Below, one piece after another: positions 56,710 through 64,000 of a stretch of 64,000 nt of DNA. The DNA is from Fomes fomentarius (lineage: Eukaryota; Basidiomycota; Agaricomycetes; Polyporales; Polyporaceae): NCBI GenBank assembly GCA_022606135.1, contig JABYQN010000008.1:1302001-1366000 (forward strand), read 5' to 3'. Each line of letters opens with the position of its first letter. Position 1 is the stretch's first letter. The position numbers and the translations under genes are program-made. The notes under the pieces were generated by a model, which searched no databases, was not told where the DNA came from, and worked only from the letters and a program-made list of their open reading frames with translations.

Positions 56710-58670
56710 ATTTAGTGTCTTGGACGATCGCTGGTTGCTTCACATCGTGCTACCCGTGTATTGTGACTGATGGGAATTGGAGGAGGTAGTAAAGTGTAGT
56801 TGTACTCAATCATATTGTCATTGGACTTTACCGTTTGAGCATGGCACTCAGAATGAACACGTGCCGTGGTGCTAGTGCTTGCTGACGGCATGTATTGGCC
56901 TCTCGGCATCGTGCACGTCGCCAGCACCCTCTAAACTCGCCAATGGAATATTGCAAGTGATCACCTTAGTTCGTTCCTTCATCGGGGTGGCGCTGAGAGC
57001 GGCGGCTTGACGTGGTTCGGTTCGACGCGAATTTCGAAAGGCGCGGAAGGCCTCAAGAGCGACGAAGGTATCCTCCCATCTAGTTTCCTTCAGATTCCAG
57101 CTTACCCCTGCCCGCACCCTCAGAGGGACGCCTATTTCTGAGATTGTGGGACTATTGGCGGTGGTCAGTGGTGCATTGCGTGCTGAACGCGTGTATGTTC
57201 GGAGGAAATATCGGGGCAGTGCTATCTCAGCCTGATCTCCACCACCGTATCACTCGTGAGTCCCTCCTGATCGAGCCGTTGCCCTGTCGAGAACAACGAC
57301 GCGCAACCTTCGTGTCATACAACCGGTGCGTCTTTTTGTTCACTCAGGGCCATAGGTTCAGCATTCTCGAGGTCGATACTCAACTCAGCTCATTGCGATA
57401 CTACGTGACTAGTACGGCTCCCCGATGAGCTTCACCGTGATTACGATGGGATGTAAGTATACGCGTCATCTAATCTTCTTGTGCACAGTTCCACTCAGGT
57501 GTATATCCGTTACAGAGACGATAAAGAACATGCCCTGTGTGTGGAAATACTAAAGGAGATCCTCTTCTACTAATATCGCAGGCAGTTGTGCGTGATGGCC
57601 ATGACTCCCGGCTTCCTAGGTGCTACTACACGTAGGATATCATGGCGACAAAAACTACAAGCTTTGAACATAATTCCTTCTCGAGCAATTCCTAGTTACT
57701 CTTAGCAGCGCTCCGATTCGATATCACGTATCTCGCGCCGTATCTCTATGCACCGTTGCGAGACGCGGATCATGCGCCAGAGCACGAGTTCCGGTGACAC
57801 TGGTATGTTTGCATACATTGCTATCTCTCGCTGAGGTTGCCGCTGACGAAGGCGATCTTGAGGACCCCCTGTTGCCAGACCCTCTCAGCAGTATTCTCAC
57901 CTCACCTTCCTCGTCTGAGACATCGATGACCATATTGTTGAAGATCGTTACCCGGACTAGTAGTGGACCTCGAGCCATTGGGCCAAGAAAGAGATGCGAG
58001 CCTCATATATGGGAAAGGGCTCGACTGAGTTCCACTGTCGCCGTTATGTCTATCAGATACTACGGAACCTGACATCTTATTCGGCGCTAGATGAGGAGGA
58101 CCATGTATGCACAACAATGGATCATTATGATATCGGATGTGGTACCTTGGCTGGCTGTGGATGGGTTCCTTGGACACAGTCCTCCTCGACAAGTGATACA
58201 GGCAGGACACTGTCAAGATTAGCCAAAGTATCGCGCCGGCAGATACCACGGCGAGGCTGTTTTATGAAAGAGCAATTGTCTCTTTACCAAATACCCGCTT
58301 TGAATCGATTGATTGGTGTCCCGAACAGGCGACCTAACCACTGTCACGCACTGCTGGGCTCGCACTGGTACTGCCAGTGATGTGTACTTAGTATTCGGCC
58401 CACTGAACACCCTACTTATACGGTGAGCTCATGATAGCACACCACCAACACACGGCACGAGGTGTTGAATGGTTTGTTACGGCGCCTGATAGTGGTTCGG
58501 CAAGAAGTCACAAAGGAATAATAGGCGCTCATTTCCACTACGCGACCAAGCAAGTTGAACAAAGGCGCTTCACACTTCGGTTTCCGACCACATCCACGAC
58601 CACATCCATCCACATCCACGCTTTTGTGGGCCCAACTCGCTCTTCGCAGCAATTAGTAAAACCCCTTAAG
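56710..58670. other. Region with possible decayed coding remnants
   Basis: No intact gene recognised over 2 kb. Open, codon-like stretches at 57144-57428 (QPDLHHRITRESLLIEPLPC, then FVSYNRCVFLF) and at 57716-58017 (TYLAPYLYAPLRDADHAPEH, later ADEGDLEDPLLPDPLSSILT) may be exons of a degenerate gene, but no family or consistent splice model could be built. Confidence 0.4.
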
Positions 58671-58674
58671 GACA

Positions 58675-58682
58675 CTATATAA
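58675..58682 (+). promoter_or_regulatory. TATA box of the FunK1 gene
   Basis: ACTATATA lies only about 13-20 nt before the first ATG (58695) but about 50 nt before the in-frame ATG at 58731, so it supports the second ATG as start. Confidence 0.5.
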
Positions 58683-58730
58683 TCTCTGCCTTCGATGGCT
58701 GTTGTGACCGCAAGCTCACACAGTCGAAAG

Positions 58731-61362
58731 ATGGGTTCCCTTGAGTCTCGTCCGCTCACTCCCAAGACACCAGATGAGCCTGGTATCGGGGAGCGCGACG
58801 CGGCAAAATGGCCCTCTGAGATTGCTGAGAGCGATGGTATGTTCTCCAATCACACTCCAACTCCCATAAAGCCTCCTCGTCTCACTACTGGTTTCTCTCG
58901 TAAAGAGCTACGAGCTGCAGGCTCCTCTTCTACGCCGGCCACTGAAAGTGCCTTCGTGAACAAGCATCTCAACCTGTGTCCTGACAGTGCTCTGGACCTT
59001 ATCAACAACAAAGCTAACCTCGCCCTCATCGCGGAGCTCAAGGCTGCGACTTCCGAAGGCAGCACGTACACCCCCGCATCAGAGCTTCTAACCAACATCA
59101 GCAAGGCAATCTGGGGTAGGTTGACCGATAACTTGATACATCTCTGTTACTGAGCTTGGAATATCACAGCACGGGTCAAGGATCACAAGAAAGAGCTGCA
59201 TCTCGATCGATACACGGAACCTCTGGAGTTCGTGGATCACCACTCGAGCCCGCCTACTCACTATCCATTCCGGGACGTTGCCGACAAGCCTGACGTCCTG
59301 GGCGTTTTTCCTGTGTCAAACGATTTCTCGTGGGACGACACACCCAATGGACGATGCAAGACGAACATCCCTCACTACCGCGTTGAGACCGTGGCAGAGC
59401 TCAAAGACTTTGGTAAGGAGACCGCCGCTCCTTCTCAATTGTCTGACTATGCGCTTCAACATCTCCGTGCTCGCCCCGACCATCCTGGGTTCTACGGCCT
59501 CAGCATGCACCCGGATGGCTTCTCTATCCTGTACGCGGATACATCTGGTCCTCACATCTCTGAGAACTTTACCTGGGACGACGTTCACATTCTTGCGGCA
59601 TACGTCTACTCGATATATGATCCTCCTAAGGGTCACATGCTCCGCGATCCTAGCATCAGATGGGATCCATCCATCAAGAACGACCCTCTCAGCCCCCCTG
59701 TTTGGACCATCACCATTGGTGAAGAGTCGTTTGCTCGAGGTGAAATCATTTTTGGTGGTGACTCGTGGGGGAGACGCACAACGATCTTCAAGTGCTTCTG
59801 GCCCGACGTGGGCTTCTGCGTGTTGATCAAGGACTACTACCGTCAAGTCCTCCGCCGTTTCGATGAGGGCGAGCTTGTGAAGGAGATACATGCCGATGGC
59901 TTTGTCCCTGGGGTCGTGCGTTTTGCCGAGGCAGTGGACGTCATGGATGGAGATGAGCCACTGACGTCGGGGGAGGATACGGAGAAGCGGACTCGGCGAA
60001 GGTTCCTTATGGCGGACTTTGGCGAAGAGCTCCTAAAGGCGAAGAGCGTTAACGATCTCTTGAAGGCGGTGTATGACGTTCTTGAAGGTACGCTAAGCAT
60101 CCTAGATCCAATGCGACACAGTACTGACCATCAGAGCAGTTCATCGTACGCTTGTCTCGGAGCGACATGTACTTCATCGCGATATGAGTAGGTACAACAT
60201 TCTGATGTACCCGAAGTGGGGTAAGTTCCAGACAGCCGCCTTCATGAAGAATCGGCCCCCTTTGATCGAGGATATCCTGGCTGGTGAGCTACGGTATGTG
60301 ATTCGCTGAATGTATTATGTTTGCTTCTCAATTTCCTTCTCAGTGATGAGAGCACATATCAAGCATGTTGTCTTCTCATTGATTTCGACAACTCAGCGAA
60401 GCTGAAAGGTTCCGAAGTTCCGCATGAGCTCACGTTCCGTACTGTAAGATTTCATCTTCATTATTATTCATCTCTTCGTTCCTCACTATCTATAATTCGT
60501 ATAGGGCACACCGATGTACATCTCACGGTCCGTTAGCGTTGGTAAGGTCTGGAACGCCGGACCCGATATCACATACGTCAAGATGCCAGAGTTATCCTCA
60601 GAAGCTCGTACACTCTATGACAAGGTGCATGGCCCTCAACGATATGATCGCTTCAAGGAAGAGGAAGAAACGTACCATGGCGGAATTCGTCCGCCCTCCG
60701 GTACCAAGACCGACGTCTCGAAGGAGTTCTACCACAAGATGGAGTACGACGCAGAATCTGTGTTTTGGTCCGCTCTCTCCGCCCTGCTCCTGGTACAGCC
60801 CGCCAACGAAGAGGAGACCTCCACCAATTCAATTCTCTTGAGTCGGATGTGGAAAGAATTCCAGTCGCACAAGATCGAAGACAACGCTCAGGCCGCTTTT
60901 ATCCCTGTGATCGACCCGAGGGAGCGAACGTTTTTGAGGTGTCTCGACGACTTCTACCTTGGTACATTGCTTCCATGCATGAGGGATGTAGCATGTTTGC
61001 TGTACGACCTCTCACGTCAAGTTGCCCCATCATATCCTCTTATGCCCACTCCGCCTCCTCATCCGGATCACCTACACGAGGCGATGCAGCGTCTTATCCT
61101 CAACTACCTTGTCGACCATCACGACAAGGACATTCCTCTCGACCCTGCAAGGTTGCGCTCCACCACTGGCCCGCCGAAGGATGAGCCGAAGGCCGACACC
61201 AAGAACACGAAGAGCAGTAAATCTCGGAAGCGTACGCGAGATGCGGAAGAATGCATTGGGGCGCGACAGTCGAAGCGGATCGCGCAACAGAGGAACTCCA
61301 GTTTGCCCATCGTGGCGCAGACAGGTTTCCCCTACGAATTCAACTTCCAGTTTCAGGCTTGA
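58731..61362 (+). CDS. Fungal-type protein kinase FunK1
   Basis: Five exons from ATG 58731 (MGSLESRPLTPKTPDEPGIG). The N-terminal domain carries ELLTNISKAIW-ARVKDHKK, FSWDDTPNGRCKTNIPHYRV and other FunK1 blocks. The kinase core follows: SWGRRTTIFKCFWPDVGFCV with the lysine in VLIKDYYR, catalytic loop VLHRDMSRYNILMYP, metal-binding LLIDFDNSAKL (DFD in place of DFG), activation segment GTPMYISRSVS, and the domain end EYDAESVFWSALSALLLVQP. The C-terminus is basic (KSSKSRKRTRDAE) and may direct it to the nucleus. FunK1 kinases are expanded in mushroom-forming fungi and their substrates are unknown. An in-frame upstream ATG at 58695 would add 12 residues. Confidence 0.88.
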
Positions 61363-62692
61363 AGTGCGCGCAGTCTCCATTCGCTCGCTGCTAGTCAGCC
61401 TTTCCCGTATCATTCTCGCCTGATAGCTCCATGGCATCACAATTCACACCTTAGTATGATTGCATTTCTCCTCTTGTAACTTGGCGCTACTTTGATACTG
61501 CTCTGTGTTCCCAGTGAATGTTGACTGTTTGTATTTCTCGCTTGTAGTATAGTACCAATCTTAATGCTTGTCATTCCTTTGCAATCTGGTAATCGAAGCG
61601 CGCGCCGACGACCATCTCGTACCACCATGACTCGCCCACGACGTGTCTCGCCGACATCCTTCGCACACCCCGTGGAGCCGACGCGACCCACAGACACACC
61701 GAGCCCTCGGTACTGCAGGAATCGTCTCGCACAAGAGCCAAAGATCGAGCCGACACGAGCCGAGCCATTCCACACCGACGCGACAGGCCTCCACGTCAGC
61801 AACGACGGTTTCCGAGCATCGTGTGTTGCGCAATACTTACGGCCTTTCCGACCTACTCGCTGATGAGCCTCAGTCCGAGCACTCGCCCGACGTCCCCTGC
61901 AGCCATCCGCCACCGCCCGCTCTTCCACCCCTCCTTTCCCCGTCTGGCACACTCGTACAGACGCTTCGCACCCTCATTTACCGCACCAGACCTTCCGATG
62001 TTCGCTCCATACGATGATTACTGTAGCCTCCGTCCTGTTGCGCGATCTGCGCGCGTCGCGACTCACTTACCTTCGCTTACGATCCATTTTAGTTTACCCG
62101 TGTCCCTTGTATTCCAGTCATGTTCCAGCTTTTTCCATCACAGCTCTTGTACTCGGAGTTTGGTAGATACTTAAGCAGTAAGTAGTAGCATACTCTCGAA
62201 TACACGCAAGTTTCCCCCAGCATTCGACTCTCGACCCTCGTTCTTCGACTTCCGACTTTCGACTCTCGACCAGCGCTTTTCGACTACCGACTCTCGACTC
62301 ACGCCTTACGGACCCTCGGCCTCAGCCCACAATACATCCAGCTACACCTGACATTCATTACATTCGACTTCTGGGCCTATCCCCGGCATTTCGATGCTAT
62401 CCTACACCACCACTCACCACTCCCTTTCCGCCTCTCTCCTCTCTTCCTTCCGGCTCTCCTTGTGTACACACGACCGGACTCTCGCACCTTCGACCTCATG
62501 CACACCCACGTTATACTCAACATGTAGCCGAACACTCTCCATGCTTTATGGTACATAGCTCAGCGTTACTATCCTAGTGGAATGATCCCTCGCGCTCCCT
62601 CCTGAGTCCGAGCTCGATATCAAAGCCTCAACTTAGAAATACGGAGAGCATGGCACAGTGTACTTAGACGAGCTTTTCGACTGACCTTCGAC
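61363..62692. other. Intergenic with simple repeats
   Basis: Between convergent FunK1 and monooxygenase genes. Contains the degenerate CGACTCTCGA repeat (62223-62302) and C/T-rich DNA; no gene recognised. Confidence 0.5.
62223..62302 (+). repeat. Degenerate tandem repeat of CGACTCTCGAC/TTCGACTNCCGAC
   Basis: Between these positions the units CGACTCTCGACC, TTCGACTTCCGACTTT, CGACTCTCGACCAG, TTCGACTACCGAC and CGACTCACG follow one another; a period of about 8-16 bp with drift. CGACT occurs about eight times. Confidence 0.65.
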
Positions 62693-64000
62693 TCAATCCA
62701 GCCCTTGGATAGACACCCCATGCGCCTTTGCCCACTCGACCGGCAGATTCTTGTAGTCTTCCGGACCATAAGGCTCTACAATCTCCGCCAGCCTCCCTTT
62801 CTTGCGGTGGGGCTCCAGATTGACGTCCCGCAGCAGCATATCGATGTACGGGACAGCATCAAAAACGAAATCAGGGAACCTGGCGCCATAGCCGCAGGGG
62901 TACCTCCACCTGCCAAACCGGGAGTGCAACATCGACTGCCACTGTGCCTCCTCTAGCGACCCAGGGAGGCGGTCCAGGCGGCCGTCGAAGAACGCTGAAA
63001 TCCACAAGCCCTGGGTCTGGGCGCAGATGGAGGTGGATATGGTCGCGATCATGCCGGCGAAGGCGATGTTACGGTCCTCGAGCAACGCAGGGGGCACCAT
63101 GAAGCGGTACAACCGGAACGGTTGATTGGGCTTTTCTCCTTCTGACCCATCTTCCTTGTGCTCTGAATGGTTGACGGTAGGCTGATCCTTGAGCCGTGGG
63201 TATTGCTGGAGGATGACGGCGTCGGCCTTCCGCACGAGCTCATCAGTGGCAGGGGCATAGTGTGGCAGGCCAAGCTGTGGGATGATGCTGGGCGGGAGGA
63301 AGTTGATTGGTGGTCGGGGCTTCCAGCCAGTAGCGCACACAAGGACATTGGCCTTAACGTCCTCACCGTTAGACAGATGGACGGTGTTCCGGGACAGGTG
63401 ATCGATGTCGGCAACGTGCACGTGGATCATGCCATTACGGACAAGCTCGAAGAAGTCGATGGGATAGTTAAGGATACTGAGGCCACTGCCGATCCAGAAG
63501 GCGTCGTGCCAGGGTTTGAGCTTCTTAATCTCTGGATGCTTGTCGAACCCGACGAGCGTATCGACGTCGTTACCGAGGATGTGCCAGAATGCATCAACGA
63601 GCTTGCGGCCAGGCCAGGTGCCATGAAGGAAGCGACGGATGCCCACATAGCCATCTTCTTCGCCCCAAATGCACGGGCTGAACCATGTCAGGAGGCGAGT
63701 ATGTACCAGCTTCTCGAGCCACCTCTTCAGCGGAGTCACATACGGCGGCGCCATCCATACAGGGCCGCGTCCGCTTTTGCGAATGATCATGTCAACGGGC
63801 ACGCCCGCAGACGCGTACGCGTACGTGGCATCCCACGCTGACTTGGAGCCGCCAAGGACGGAGACATTATGCGCTGCTGTCAGCGTGTCTCTGTGTCGCG
63901 CGAAGTCCTTGGGGTGGAAAATGGGACTGCCAAAGCTGTCGCTGCCAGCGATTGTCGGTATGTATGCCTCGGACGTGAGGCCAGTAGCGATGATCAGTCT
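62693..64000 (-). CDS. Flavin-containing monooxygenase, C-terminal part (N-terminus outside window)
   Basis: The minus-strand frame is open from the window edge to the stop at 62693, with no intron. At the start: RLIIATGLTSEAYIPTIAGS, FHPKDFARHRD, then NVSVLGGSKSAWDATYAYAS, a GGS.SA.D dinucleotide-binding loop for NADPH. Further on: LNYPIDFFELVRNGMIHVHV, VLVCATGWKPRPPINFLPPS (the second ATG-type motif of the family), and VPPALLEDRNIAFAGMIATI. The protein belongs with class B flavoprotein monooxygenases (FMO-like), which oxygenate N, S or ketone substrates. The FAD GXGXXG motif must lie upstream. About 435 residues are visible. Substrate unknown; a role in secondary metabolism or xenobiotic oxidation is possible. 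Confidence 0.85.
   Translation of the reverse strand, partial: RLIIATGLTSEAYIPTIAGSDSFGSPIFHPKDFARHRDTLTAAHNVSVLGGSKSAWDATYAYASAGVPVDMIIRKSGRGPVWMAPPYVTPLKRWLEKLVHTRLLTWFSPCIWGEEDGYVGIRRFLHGTWPGRKLVDAFWHILGNDVDTLVGFDKHPEIKKLKPWHDAFWIGSGLSILNYPIDFFELVRNGMIHVHVADIDHLSRNTVHLSNGEDVKANVLVCATGWKPRPPINFLPPSIIPQLGLPHYAPATDELVRKADAVILQQYPRLKDQPTVNHSEHKEDGSEGEKPNQPFRLYRFMVPPALLEDRNIAFAGMIATISTSICAQTQGLWISAFFDGRLDRLPGSLEEAQWQSMLHSRFGRWRYPCGYGARFPDFVFDAVPYIDMLLRDVNLEPHRKKGRLAEIVEPYGPEDYKNLPVEWAKAHGVSIQGLD

Noticed and set aside
1..64000. CRISPR arrays, rRNA genes or bacterial-type operons
   Set aside because: No regularly spaced identical repeats, no rRNA sequence, and the gene structure is spliced and eukaryotic throughout.

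Overview
This window is nuclear DNA from a filamentous basidiomycete, most likely an Agaricomycete wood- or litter-decay fungus (Polyporales-like; this is inference). The evidence is many genes cut by 45-70 nt GT-AG introns, Agaricomycete-restricted families (FunK1 kinase, DUF6535, DUF6593-like proteins, F-box proteins with the CRQ...FK..VDS signature), short heme-thiolate peroxidases and GC-rich coding DNA. Gene models below were spliced by hand; protein names come from recognised motifs, not from searches.

Layout. 1-0.9 kb: 3' end of a WD40 protein (Met30/Pof1-like). 2.6-9.2 kb: two tandem 4CL-like acyl-CoA ligases, both ending in a peroxisomal PTS1 tripeptide. 9.2-12.5 kb: gene-poor DNA with a nested perfect hairpin and an LTR-like fragment. 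12.5-13.5 kb: an unrecognised five-exon gene. 13.8-18.1 kb (minus strand): four tandem DUF6593-like genes, the innermost broken. 18.7 kb: a 25-codon ribosomal protein eL41 gene. 19-30.8 kb: an unrecognised nuclear-type protein, a DUF6535 membrane protein, a 2.6 kb gene-poor stretch, and a long Ser/Pro-rich coiled-coil protein with two homopolymer frameshifts. 32-36.8 kb (plus strand): four more DUF6593-like genes, the outermost broken. 37.6-39.6 kb: a secreted, probably GPI-anchored acid phosphatase. 40-49 kb (all minus): SFM1-type SPOUT methyltransferase, intron-containing tRNA-Lys(CTT), heme-thiolate peroxidase, DUF4743/Nudix protein, Sds3-type HDAC-complex subunit. 49.1-56.7 kb: two F-box proteins, a second heme-thiolate peroxidase, URM1 and an Rcf1/HIG1 protein. 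58.7-61.4 kb: a FunK1 kinase. 62.7-64 kb: the C-terminal part of a flavin monooxygenase, running off the window.

How the genes fit together. Housekeeping genes (eL41, tRNA-Lys, SFM1, URM1, Rcf1, Sds3) sit among lineage-specific expanded families. eL41, tRNA-Lys, SFM1 and URM1 all concern translation, but their proximity is probably chance. The most striking structure is the DUF6593-like family: eight copies in two arrays of four, each transcribed away from a 14 kb centre, with a shared three-exon layout and visible birth-and-death (one fresh duplicate pair with its promoter, two pseudogenes).
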